A DNA stretch of 64,000 bases from Spirodela intermedia (lineage: Eukaryota; Streptophyta; Magnoliopsida; Alismatales; Araceae). Under the pieces are notes generated by a model. The model saw only the letters and a program-made list of their open reading frames with translations, made no database searches and was not told where the DNA came from. The stretch is from contig LR746268.1 of assembly GCA_902729315.2 (NCBI GenBank), forward strand, positions 7,485,501-7,549,500, given 5' to 3'. Below are positions 49,901 through 61,600 of the stretch, piece by piece (within the stretch, counting starts at the first letter, position 1; each line of letters begins with the position of its first letter). A program made the position numbers and the translations under genes.

Positions 49901-50723
49901 AATATCCTGACTATTTGATTGTGACAGTTTAAGGAAGTACAAATGGCTATTTTACAGTCTTTAATCAGCCTTTGACAAAAAATCTTAATTATCATTGTCC
50001 AATAATCAGGGAAATATTAGCTTCCCTTGTTCCAGATAGGGTGTAAATTATTTCTCAGTAAATACAAAAGGCGTGACACCATCAATTTTCGCGTAATGTA
50101 GTCCTTTCGTAGTTTTCTGTCCAAAGTGAGAGAACATAAGTATACAATAAATGTCATACCACTGACGATGATTTATGAGATCTTGCTCATCAAATATCTC
50201 AGCTAAAATAAATATTTTCTCAGGGCATTAGGTACCTGATGTGTGATAGGCTTAAAACCAGTACTATACGCCCCATTTGGACTGCAAGAAAACGATGTTT
50301 GACTTACTGTCTTGCAGGACGGTCAGAATTGTGACTAACGTATTGAAGATCTAAGATAAATTCAGCGTACCTTCTATAATCGGGAATACCAGACTCTGTG
50401 CTGATTCCTGCTCCGGTCAATACCACTAGCTTGCGACTGAAACCAAAAATTGGTAAAAGAGAACCTCAACATCTAATTCAAGAATAGATATGGGAGAGAA
50501 ATAACGATAAAAGGATATCTTGCATCTACCTTTCATCAAAAAATCGATACAAAAGATCCACATCTCTAGAACTTGGGGGATCTGAAGGAGGCACAATATT
50601 TCTGTCCCTCAAAAAGTCCAAAGACGGTTTGCCTCGGCTTTTGAAAGATGTTTCAGTGGGAGAGTGTCTGCATCTTGTAAGGAATCTCCTCGCATCATTA
50701 AAGAAAGAATAGCTCCTTGACAT
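46967..50723 (-). CDS. SRT2: SRT2, class II (SIRT4-like) NAD-dependent protein deacylase
   Basis: Sirtuin that removes acyl groups from lysines using NAD+. Plant SRT2 is reported in mitochondria and in the nucleus. Exons: 50530-50723, 50371-50436, 50236-50281, 49276-49436, 49056-49185, 47925-48089, 47267-47394, 47091-47190, 46967-47017. Phases close at 346 aa from this start. Motifs in order: [14 protein letters not shown] (NAD binding), [34 protein letters not shown], the catalytic His in ELHGTVY, and zinc cysteines ACLQC and [27 protein letters not shown] and NLGETRADD follow, ending SLTVPSV. All key residues are present. The N-terminal start is uncertain: family members usually carry a longer targeting sequence, and the frame stays open for about 30 codons upstream without an ATG, so an earlier exon may exist. 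Confidence 0.94.
48508..48542. repeat. (TTTTCA)n hexanucleotide repeat
   Basis: Five to six perfect copies of ttttca/attttc lie within the SRT2 intron between the exons at 49056-49185 and 47925-48089. It is a minor microsatellite. Confidence 0.9.
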
Positions 50724-52150
50724 TTTAGGCAGTCCACGTCTCAAGCTCGATTGACTAGTTTCATAGGAAGTTGATAGAAATCCTGACAGTTTACGAAATA
50801 AGATTCTGGGGGCCTACATTGTAGATAATGCACTTCCCCGGATATCCATGTTCAAAGAGAGAATACCTTTTAGTACAGACATTGACTACAACGCTAAATC
50901 CCAGCAGATAAGAGCATGATATACGCCGCTATTATATAATAACCTGAGTGATACTTCACTGCTTAACAAGCTGGAATATCAAATGGACACAAGTCACTAA
51001 CGATTCTGTTCCTTTTATCAATTGGTAATGGCTTAGTTATTATCTACTTCAAGCACGAGAAGATACAGAGAACAACCCTTAAACTTGGTCACCTGTGCGG
51101 TGTCTTATTCAGGAGAATAACACAGATATTAGTCTGCAGTTATGTGTAATATATGCATTTACACGGAGAAAAGAGATAAAAAAATGAACATTAAATAAAT
51201 TGGAGAGGATACTAATGAAAAATCTTCAACCAAGTTGTTTTGATTAACTGTAAACTTTAGGTACCGAGGCTTCAATGCCTCTCGTACAGCTCAATTGTCT
51301 GAAGCTATTGTATTTGTACCAAAAAGCTTCAAAATCCTTCAATTGAAGACTAACACAACTTCGTAGTGCTAACAAACCATGAAATTAGCCAGATGGGATG
51401 AATTCAAAAGAGGGACAGGGGAACAGGGCGGAAAGTGTCAACAGTAACCCCCCTCAGCACGAAAAGATAACACAAAACACAATACAAAAGAAGGAAAGAC
51501 AGTAATCACAGTAGAAAAAAACGAATCACGGCGGTCTAACTTCCGAAGCCGATCATAACGGGAGAACGAACCAAATAGAACGCCCACCGCGGCTGAGCAA
51601 CCCACCCCGAGAACGGGGGATGAGAGGAATTACGGCTTCTGGTGCAGATCAAAGTCGCCGTCTGCTAATCGGGGCTAGCGTCCATCCACGCACCACGCAT
51701 ATATTTTTCATACCAATACTCACCGGACGGCCTTGCCGCCACTCATCCCCATTGCTCTCTCTCTCTCCCTCCCTCACTAAGATTTTTAATTTAATATTTA
51801 AAATTGGTTGTACATGGGGCCTGGTAGAAGGCCCATACGTATATGGGCCCAAAGGAATCTAACTAATAGAAAGGTGCTAAAGAGGCCTAAGTGGAGCTTC
51901 TCGGATAACACCCGCCACCCGGGTTTGCTATCTTATGACGAGAAGAGTTTGAATTGTGCCTTTCTTTCTCCCTCGCTTGCTCTGCCCGGATCACGCCAAG
52001 CTTCGCTGTTTCCCGGAAGCTGTCATGACCCAGGAGAGATCCTATGTTTGCTCTTCTAATGGCGGAGTAAGTAGATGCCCCGGGCTTCGCTGGTGTCTCA
52101 TCTATCTGGACAGAACACTCCCGTTGTCTTTTCCTCCGACAGTTTCTCCC
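50724..52150. other. SRT2 upstream region
   Basis: Likely contains the SRT2 5' leader, possibly a first exon, and its promoter. It is AT-rich to about 51400, then mixed. A segment near 51790-51870 carries the near-palindrome cccatacgtatatgggc (about 51831-51847). No recognisable coding sequence on either strand. Confidence 0.4.
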
Positions 52151-52309
52151 ATGGACGGAACTGAGAGAGAACCGAGGAGGCAGAGGCAGAGGTTACCGGT
52201 GGAGCTGATACCAGGTAAGACAACCGCAGTGTCGTGGAGGAAGCTCATCGGAAAATTCAACGGGTTCAATAGGGATATCTTGTCTTCGCCAGTGGCTCCT
52301 GCTGCGGCG
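52151..52309 (+). pseudogene. Ubinuclein-like first exon, apparently orphaned
   Basis: A 53-codon exon-like stretch begins MDGTEREPRRQRQRLPVEL and contains IPGKTTAVSWRKLI. The pattern R-x-R-x(2)-VEL-x-PG-x-TT-x-VSW-(K/R)-KL is the N-terminal signature of plant ubinucleins, the HIRA-complex partners. It ends at a good donor (GCG then GTATGT) in phase 0. A possible second exon at about 52597-52643 (TSAPTSAAKVLGQPIM) follows an AG. No ubinuclein core (HRD) domain follows, and gypsy debris starts at about 52830. The frame is open further upstream to 51956. It could be a gene fragment, a truncated gene, or the first exon of a gene with a very long intron. Confidence is moderate because the match is short. 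Confidence 0.42.
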
Positions 52310-52829
52310 GTATGTTTCACCGTCCCTGGGCACTTTGTAGCAAGCTTTCTTACTATTCTCCCATATCGACATTCCTTTGCTAGTATCCGTGTGGGGTTTC
52401 CTCACCAATCTCTCTGTCCTTACGTGCGTGGCGCAGCATCTTTGGTCACGTGGGTTATGGGTCGATGATAGTATTTTGAAACTTTTCCCGTTGGTGAACT
52501 TGAGAAGAAAACTGTATGATGATATGATCTTCGCCGGCCCAACACATCCCCACTAGAAAAGGATCTAACGGCTGGTGTGTTGTCCCGTCTAAGCAGACAT
52601 CAGCACCTACTAGTGCAGCAAAAGTCCTTGGTCAACCTATCATGGTACTTTCCCCAGCTCTCTCTCTCCCTCTCCCTCTCTCTCTCTCTCTCTATCATCT
52701 TATCATCCTATCAGAGGCTTCTTTGTATCCCATTTGGCCTTTGGGCTCCTTAGTGAGATCTTCTTTTTTACATAAACCTTGGTAGAAGATTCTACAAGAG
52801 AGTTAGTGCTTGCTTGGGATCAGGAGAAG
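52310..52829. other. Flank of the ubinuclein-like fragment
   Basis: Intron-like or intergenic sequence with a (CT)n run at about 52661-52694. Contains the possible second exon mentioned with the fragment. Nothing else recognised. Confidence 0.35.
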
Positions 52830-54560
52830 GCTCATCAAACTAGTATTAGAGCATCTACCATGCAACTAAAGCTGAAGGCGACAATCAAGTTTGTCGAGAA
52901 ACATCGTAAGGAAATTGGCTGAAACCTTCCTGCCCTATAGAACGACGTTGCCACATTCTTGAGAAATGATAAGGAGACTTGTGGTGAGATCTTGGCGATC
53001 AAACAACAGTTGAATTTTTTGATCTGAAGCCTCAAATATTAGTGTTGACCGATGTAGGTACCATTCAGAAACAATCCCCACAATAGGATCCATGCCAGTC
53101 AACTCAACAATTGGGCTCCAGATGAAATCTGTCACAAATAGATCAAAGCAAGTCAAAATGATTGGACATAAAATCATTAGGCCAATTAGCATATGCTGGG
53201 ATGGGTCACCATCTACCCACAACCACCCTATGAGGAACTATGGCAAAGCAGTTGAAAACTAAAGATGTTGTCATTCAATGGCCACAATCTAGAAAGATGG
53301 GTCTTCTGAGGAAAATTCTACTTTCCATGTGTAGGCTCTCATCTAAGGACAAACTCATCACCAATGGCCTCAACTTATAAGGAAAGGCCTTTGTGTGGTA
53401 CAAGTGGATGGATTCATGTGAACCTTTCAAGGGATGGGAAGACTTGTAACATCAATTGTTGGAACATAGAACACTTTAGTTCAAAACACTTATGGTATGT
53501 AATTTTATGAGGATCAAACCTCATGGGACTGTAGCAGAATATAGGGAGGAATTTGAGTTGATGGCAGCCAAAATTGAAAATAACCCTTAGTAGATTATGG
53601 AGAATACTCTCCTAAAAGGGTTTCACAAAGAGATTCAGGCAAAAGTATCCCTCTTCAAACTAGTGGGCCTAAAGGACATCATGCACACCATATAAAAGAT
53701 AACAATGAAGCATTCTCCCACTTAGGAGCTCAACACACCTAACAAACCTATGTGAACAAATATGTCAAGATTGCTAGAATAGATTACAACCTACGATGAC
53801 AAAGAGATTTGACTTATGTCTTTCTGAGGCGAAGTAACCTCCAACTACAACTTCAATGAAGACAAAGATCAAGCACAACAATCTACAAATGTACTAATAG
53901 CATAAAAGAGAAATATAATACAATCTACACCATTGGAAATATAAACATGACACGAACAAGGTATGTGTTTCTCATGCAAGGAGAAATATTCACTTGGACA
54001 TCACTACAGTGAAGAACTATAGATCATAATCATCTAAGAAGAAAGATTATTAGAAGATGAAAAAGGTGGACCAAGTGATACCACCGTAGAGGAAGAGGCA
54101 TTAACCAACTTAATCATAATCTCACTCAATTCTTGGCTAAAGACTTTCTCGTAAGATCCCTCAAATTTCACAGGACAATTAAAGAGTGATCAGTCATTCT
54201 TAAAAAGTAAACATAGGCACCTCCCATAACTGCATTTCTTAAAAATTGGCACAAGAGCTAGAACTCTCAACGACCATCACCTTGTAGTTTCAAGTTGTGA
54301 CCAGAATAGGAGAAATAAGTATGTGCATCTATTGTGGCACAACCATAGAGCTTCAATCACTGACAATATATGAAGATAAGTTAGTATTATCCACAACAAA
54401 TGTCGATGTGATTTTGGGACTCAAATGTATGAGCATGATGAAAAAAATGAAGTTGAATTTTGAGTACTAAATGATTTTTCTTATATCAAGCCATATCAAG
54501 TTATGGTTCAAGTAGACACTTCATCATATAAGGAAATATTTCATTCAAAGTCTTATCCAA
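52830..54560 (+). mobile_element. Stop-riddled Ty3/gypsy gag and protease remnant
   Basis: The plus strand reads as a decayed gypsy gag polyprotein: KAFVWYKWMDSCEPFKGWED at about 53389-53448 and GTVAEYREEFELMAAKIENN at about 53527-53586. GFHKEIQAKVSLFKLVGLKD follows at about 53620-53680, with in-frame stops between. At about 54400-54425, VDVILGLKCM resembles the aspartic-protease end of the same element family (VDVILGxxWL). No RT is visible, and LTRs were not found. Confidence 0.8.
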
Positions 54561-55423
54561 GATCATCAAAAAAATGAGAGCTTATGGTCGAATTATTTCA
54601 AATGTCGCATACTTGTTATGATCAATCGAACCATACAACAACATTAATAGACCTCAAAGACCATCATGAAACCAGTATGAGGACTTTATTTACCTTCTAC
54701 GTGAACAAACATTCATTTGATGTATATATAGTTTGGTGTGTTAGTGATTCTTTTAATTCTGTGAATATTTGTCTGAAATACGTACTATGATTTTTTAAAA
54801 TCTGTTTATCTCCATTATAAATATTCTTGTCGGACATATTTTGAGCTAGACAAGCTTGCAACCAAACACAATGGTTTCTTCATTAATAGATGAACTATGG
54901 AAAAATAATTATCTAATAAATTGCTGGCTTCTCCCTGATCCTTTTTATTGGCGATTGGTATTTTCCAGGTGGGAAAACATCTCTTTATTTTTCAGGACTT
55001 TTGGGAAATTGTGGCCATGAGTTAATCAAAATCGCTTAAAATTATTCTCTCACAACCCGATTATCAGTCATCTGGGCTAACCAATAAATAGATTTCTAAC
55101 TTTATTGATTTTATTTTCTGATGAAGTGAATCTAACATGCCCAGTGGAAAGATTCAGGCCAAATTCCCAGTGGAAAGCTTGTTCGGATTAAATCTGCTGC
55201 AAGGGAAGCTCATTGGGCTAGAAAGTAATCGAAAAGTCCCCTGAAGACCCGGTTCCCTCTCCTGACTACAATCTAAAAGGCATAATCTTAAAGAGAGTCT
55301 CATCACCATAGACTACATTCTTGTAAGTTATCACTGTTCATGTTGCACAAGAAGCTTCAACATCTCTCTCTTTCTCTCTGAGCAATGTCTGTGACTATAC
55401 GCAAAATGCCAACGGTTTGTTGC
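54561..55423. other. Intergenic sequence, FCLY downstream flank
   Basis: AT-rich sequence after the gypsy remnant. An open frame at 54584-54790 carries no known wording. The part from about 54900 is probably the 3' flank of the farnesylcysteine lyase gene. Confidence 0.4.
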
Positions 55424-58028
55424 TTAGAGATCTACATGCAGGTGGCTCTCTCTCGGAAAAATTCTCTCTCTGCATGCGGTAGCAGGAGCGTCCTCTGAGA
55501 TCCGCGATAGGATGAGCCTGGCAATGTTCTCTGCGGAGACAGCACTGGTCTCCATGGTGCTCGCTGCACTCTCAAAGGAGTTTATGTAGTACAGATGCAG
55601 CCCATCCAGTATATACGGAGCAAAGGCCTCTGGAGCACTGTAATGGGGATAAGCTGGCCAATCAATCCGAACCGTCTCTGTTCGCACTCTGCCCAAATCA
55701 AATGGTAAGTAATTCAGCAGAGTCTTCTACACATGCTTCAGAAGATTTTAACCACATGATTTAGCTTAGTCTTCTAATTTGATTTACCCGAATATCTGAT
55801 CCAGTAGGACGTCCTCCATCTTCGAACGAGAGAAGACCTTGTACGCCTTGTCCTTTTCACCGTACTTCCTCTGGACAGCAATACTAGAGAATGGGACCTC
55901 AGGAACCTCCATGGTGCCCACCAGGTTGGGGATCTCCGACTCAGAATTCAGACCAAAGTATCCCTTGAACAAGAGCAGCAAATTAATAACCAGTAAGCTT
56001 ATATAAATTTACATGGGAGAGATATGGCCGCCGCCACCTAGTAGCCAGAAATCCAACTGGTTTCGGCCATTGATGACCTGGGTCAGGCCAGGTCGGCTGT
56101 ATACTTACAGGGTTTAGGAGGCCCCTAACAAAGGTGGTGTGTGTATGCTGCAGGCTCCTGCTTGGGACTGAAATCGGAGGAGAAAAGGAGATGTTGAGCT
56201 CGTCCAGCGGTGTGGCGATCACTGCAACTCCACAGAGGTATTGATTTCCTCTCTTTGACCGGAGTTCATATTGCCCTTCCTTGTAGGAGATGGAGGTGAT
56301 CTCCTCGTGGAGATTCAATGTCGCATTCGAGTGCTTGATCAACCCAGAGGCCATCTGCCAGTTGCCACCCTGCACTGACCACAGCCCCGACTCTGAGCCC
56401 GCCAGGCCAACAGCACCGGCGAGCCCACTCATGTCAACATTTTGGCCGTAATTTATCCTCGTTATAACCTGTGAGTGATCCAGCATCCATTAATGCCAAA
56501 GTCTCCATTTTATATGGCGCGTAAAATATGAAAACAAAATCATATAGACGAAGAACATGAATACTTGAGTAGATTCAGATATATGTTGCATATAAAATTA
56601 GTATTTTTACAAGCAGTAGAAAATAAATGCAGAAGGCTGATTGCAATCTGAAGTTTTCACATTCTGAAACAAGATTTTGGAAGTGGAAAACTATCCTGGT
56701 GAGCAAATTTTCTTGAATTTTCCCTGGAAACAATGAAAACAAATTGAGAAATGAAGAACATAACACCGACGGAATATACAATAAAATACGTATATTTTCT
56801 CGTATTTTATGCAAGAAAATATACAAGAGTATATACACCGGCGATCAATCAATGCTTTCGTTAGAAGAAAGCTGTGAAGAATGAAAAACACCCACTTGAT
56901 CTTCTTGGCCAGTCATTGATCACCTGATCCCCCTCTAACCAGACCGAAAAGATTACACAAATAAAGTTTTATGATCACACTGTTTCTTGAGGAAAGACTG
57001 TGTTCTTGAACAGTAGAGGTTATCAGGGATGCCGAGGGGTCAATATTTATTTTGATTAGAGGAAAGCTGTGAAGAATAAAGAGCACCCACTTTATCTTCT
57101 TGATTAGTCATTGATCACCTGCTCCCTCTCTAAACAGGCCGAGAAAATTACCCCACAAATAAGTTTGTGATCAGACTGTTCTTGAACAGTGTGACTCCTT
57201 CTCCTTTTTTCCGCCCCCTGCTAGTTCTTCCTATGCTTACCGTGACGAGCTCCGAGATCAGAAGCGGCGACAGCCCCGCCTCGGCCAGCGCCTCCTGCAG
57301 AGTTCTACGGGTGAGCCCATCCAAGCCTGCCCACCTGAGCATCTCCTCCGCCGATTCGAAGACGGGCCGAGAAGCCAAGTCCTTGTAGTATATCATGAAC
57401 TTCCCGACGGTTCTCTGCCAGAGGAAAAAGTGAGGACACGGAAGAGGGAAAATCTGACCGAACGGACGAGGATATCGGCGGAGAATACCGTGACAAAGCT
57501 CTGCATCCGGAGGAGGGAGAGACCGTATCTGCGGAAGAGGAGGAAAGAGTTGAGGATGGAATGAATCTTCTTGTACAAGGCGGAGCTCGAATCCGGCGGT
57601 GGCGGGAGAGTCTGGAAGACGAAGCGAGAGCCGTCCCAAATCCCCAGCCATGAGGAAGACGCAGAGGAGCCGTTGGAGCTCGCAGCAGCGGCGGCGGCGG
57701 ACTTAGCGCTGGGCTTGAGGCCGAGGAAGGAGGTGAAATTGAGGGCGTGGAGGTTCTTGGGATGGAGGATGGTAGCGCCGGCCTCGAAGGTATCTCCGGC
57801 GAGGGTCGTCGTCGCCATCCGCCCGCCGACTACTCCGTTCCTCTCCAGGATGACGATATCGTCGACGGCGCCGCCGCTGTAGTCCTTGAGGAAGTGAGAC
57901 AGGGAAGAACCGGCGATGCCGGCTCCGATGATGCATACTCGGGGCCAGCCGTCGCCGCTGACGAGGGAGAACGCAGCAGAGATGGAGAACAGGACGAGCA
58001 GAGCCGAACCAAGAACAGGACGTGCCAT
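55424..58028 (-). CDS. FCLY: Farnesylcysteine lyase (prenylcysteine oxidase)
   Basis: FAD-dependent thioether oxidase that breaks prenylcysteine from degraded prenylated proteins into cysteine, an isoprenoid aldehyde and hydrogen peroxide. In Arabidopsis its loss alters abscisic acid responses. Exons: 57489-58028, 57241-57414, 56109-56468, 55788-55963, 55424-55688; phases close at 504 aa. An N-terminal signal peptide MARPVLGSALLVLFSISAAF suggests entry into the secretory or vacuolar route. The dinucleotide fold VCIIGAGIAGSSLSHFL and LERNGVVGGRMA bind FAD. Further landmarks are MIYYKDLASRPVFESAEEML, GSESGLWSVQGGNWQMASGL, and near the end WPAYPHYSAPEAFAPY and ETSAVSAENIARLIL. Exon 1 encodes an Ala/Ser run (about residues 110-125) that is probably a loop. 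The second intron contains a tandem duplication. Confidence 0.94.
56866..57191. repeat. Tandem duplication in FCLY intron 2
   Basis: Copy A (about 56866-57013) and copy B (about 57061-57191) share long blocks in the same order: gaaagctgtgaagaat, cacccactt-atcttctt, agtcattgatcacctg, ccctctctaa-caggccga-aa, acaaataa-gttt, tgatca-actgtt and gttcttgaacagt. Identity over the shared blocks is high, so the event is fairly recent. Confidence 0.85.
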
Positions 58029-58601
58029 ATCTTTCCTGCGAGAATCCTAGGAGAATGGAGCATATGTTTCCTCCATTAGCCGTCCCAAAATGCATAACCA
58101 TTGCTGTGATGATTTTTGGAACTTTGATCTACCTCCACCCTGCGTCATGCTCGATCGAGATCGTTGACTCTCTTAAAACCCACCTAATTAATACCGACCG
58201 TGCGGCATCTAAGTGCCCGCATCTAGATATGGTAATAAAACCCATCGTCCACGTGAATCAAAGGAGAAATCTTGGAAAGACCACTCGAATGTCGGATAGA
58301 TATTTTTCTTATACGTTACAAATTTCGATTATATTTCATATTTCATAAAAAAAAGTGAAAGTCAAGTTCTTATTTCGAGGTAGGAAGGACATTTTTTTTT
58401 CTTTTTTCCGAGGTAGCTGGTGGGGCTCACAGGCTCTGGCCGCCCAAGAGGGTAACTTGGGAGCGTTCCAGACGAACTTACAGTGTCGTGGCATCCCGGC
58501 AGCCCCTTCGGCCAACTCTGTACGAAGAGATTTGGTTTCCCGCCGCTTCACTACTCGCTCGCTGCTTCCTCGAAGGCGGGGGCGGAGTGGGGAAGGAGGA
58601 C
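58029..58601. other. Divergent FCLY/DRP5B promoter region
   Basis: A head-to-head gap of 573 bp between FCLY (minus) and DRP5B (plus). It probably carries both promoters. An AT-rich stretch with A and T runs lies at 58340-58410. An in-frame upstream ATG for DRP5B is at 58488, with open frame between. No separate gene. Confidence 0.55.
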
Positions 58602-61600
58602 ATGGAGATAGAGATGGAGACGGAGATGGAGGCGTCGGCGAAGCTGTACGAGGCGTACAATGAGCTGCATGGTCTGGCTCAGGAGTTCCAGACCCCGTTC
58701 GACGCGCCGGCGGTGCTGGTCGTGGGTCACCAAACCGACGGCAAGAGCGCCCTCGTGGAGGCGCTCATGGGATTCCAGTTCAACCACGTCGGAGGTGGCA
58801 CCAAGACCCGCCGCCCCATTACCCTCCACATGAAGTACAGGCCCGACTGTGAGCTGCCCCTTTGCCGCCTTGTCTCAGACTCCGACCCCGCCGTTGCCCA
58901 GATCATGTCCCTCGAAGAGATTCAGGTGAATGTACCTACTGTATCCGCCCACAATATGCTCGCTATTTTGCAGAACTCCTTTTCCCCGATTTACCTCGAA
59001 GCAACTCTCGTTTCTGTGTCTGTGTGCACATATTATTTCTTAAAATTTATTCGTTCGTTCCAATTGGCATTAATGCGCACACGGATGCTCTGGCTCCCAT
59101 GACGAATGATCGAGTTGCTTCTGACGTTGTCCTGTGGCCTCCTGTTTCCTGCCCGGCGCCATCAGGCTTACATTGAAGCCGAAAACATGAGGCTGGAGAA
59201 TGAAGCGTGCCAGTTCAGTGCGAAGGAGATAATCATCAGGATAGAGTACAAGTACTGCCCGAACCTTACCATCATAGATACTCCGGGGCTCATAGCTCCT
59301 GCTCCAGGCAAGAAGAGTCGAACTTTACAGGTATCTTGCGACCAGTCGCTGCTTTTTTGTTTTTGCCCACTCTGGTTCTGTATTACAATTGATCTGTAGT
59401 ATTGTAGGGCGTGCTTTAATGGTGGCCGATTTGTTCTGGACTTACATCACGGTCATGTGAGAATCTTCAGGTGCTCCCACTTTCATGGGATGAAATTTCT
59501 CACCCGAGCTCTTGGATAAAAATCGATCTTCTAGCTTGAAGAGAAACATCTGAATCATTAAATCTTCAGTTTCTCGACTGTGGATAAATTAAAATTTGTC
59601 CGATTTATTTAATAAAGAAATTCGATTTTCTTATATTTCAACAAAACTGACTGCGCCTTCACGCAAGTATCAAGCGTACAGGGTTGATGGGTGATGGTTT
59701 CTTAAGAATATGTACCATCTGGCTGATTATTTCATTAAATAGTGTCCCTTTTATTCAGAGTCAGGCGCGTGCGGTGGAGGCCCTCGTGCGGGCAAAGATG
59801 CAGCACAAAGAATTCATCATATTGTGCCTCGAAGATTCCAGCGATTGGAGCAATGCCACCACTCGCAGAGTTGTAATGCAGGTTGGTGTTCATCCTCTGC
59901 TGTTTATCCTTGTCACGAGAAACTGTCTGAGCCATTGTTTAAGACCTTTCTTGTTGGAATAACTATGGTACTTCAAACCATGCAGATAGATGTCGAGTTG
60001 TCGAGGACTGTCATAGTCTCCACAAAGCTTGACACGAAGATTCCACAATTTGCACGTTCTTCAGACGTGGAGGTTTTCCTTAGGCCCCCCACTTGCACCT
60101 TGGATGGTTGCATACTGGGTGACTCTCCCTTCTTCACTTCTGTGCCCTCTGGAAGAGTTGGTACTGGGCGTGATTCTATTTATAAATCAAACGAGGAGTT
60201 TAAAAAGGTTAACTTTTACTCCCATCATCAGTTTCATCAAGAACATTTATAACCAATACGTGTGTACATTGCTTAGCTTGGTACTCTGATCAATGCGTAT
60301 AGGTCTCTCAACACAAGTAGAATATTTGCACATAGATAGTCTCAGGGCATCCTGTTTTCACCTAAGTAACAAGATTCTTCATTGAAACCTTTATGAGCTT
60401 TTCTAAAGGTTACCATTCAGATCTACATATTCTTTCGATTGCCAACTTTAATGGTGGTTATCTTGTCCCAGGAAGATGCTTGTGTTGTTCTTGGTGCTGA
60501 CGGAAGATTATTTCCTCATGACATTGAGATCTTTTTTGCTTTATTTTATAGGCCATTTCCTCAAGAGAGGTAGAAGATATTGCTTCTTTAGAGGAAAAAC
60601 TAGGGCGGCCTTTGTCAAAGGAAGAAAGAAATAGAATCGGTATTAGTAGCCTTAAGACATTCTTGGAAGAACTCCTATTGAAAAGGTATTTAACTACCCT
60701 TCCTCTTATCTTACTTGTAGCAATCAGTTTAGTCTCATATTTTCTAACGCAAATGATTTTCCTGTAAATTTGATAAAAAGGTATATGGACAATGTACCCC
60801 TCATAGTTCCCCTTCTCGAAAAGGAGTACCGAAGTGCAACAAGAAAGCTGCATGAAGTAAATCAAGAGATCAGGTATCTTAGAATGTATTCATGCGAGTA
60901 AAGCAAAAATAAAAAATAAAAAATAAAATATGATGACCATTTGGTGAGTCTATTCCACTAATTGGAAAATAATTTAAAGTTAAACTAGCCAATATTTTTA
61001 ATTATGAAAGTTGACGGTTGATTCCAATTTGTGCGCTCATGTATGTCGCCCATGTGTTAAAGTCCAAAGGTTGACAAGCATGTAAGTGTGGTGTTGGTAT
61101 AGCATCATATTAGGAAGAAAAAAAAAAACCCCACTTGGCTGCCTTCTCCCTGATAGTCAATTGATTTCGAGTTGGATCGTCTAATAAATGACAAGGAATA
61201 TGAATATATCTATATCTATGATCTTGTCTTAATGTGATTTGCTATGTTTTTGTCATATAAATGCATAAAATAGGCACCACATACATTCTTTTCATGTGTT
61301 CAGACCAGTTCTAAAAATTCAGACAATTTCTGCAGCAGTAAAAGGCTAGTAATTTTTGTTCTTTTTTTCTCATTTTATCACCCCTTAAGGTGAGATTCTG
61401 GGCTACTAGCCAAACATGTTAATGAAATTGATTTACATCCTCGTAACTTCCTTCCATTGATGAAATGTGACGTAAGCCATTTCCAACATGATAAGGAAAT
61501 ATGAAAGCCCTTTGTTTCGTTTCTTCCTTTGGTTTAATAAGTGTTGTACTCTTTTTTATGGCATTTCGATATATTCAGTAATTTGGACGAGCTGAAGCTG

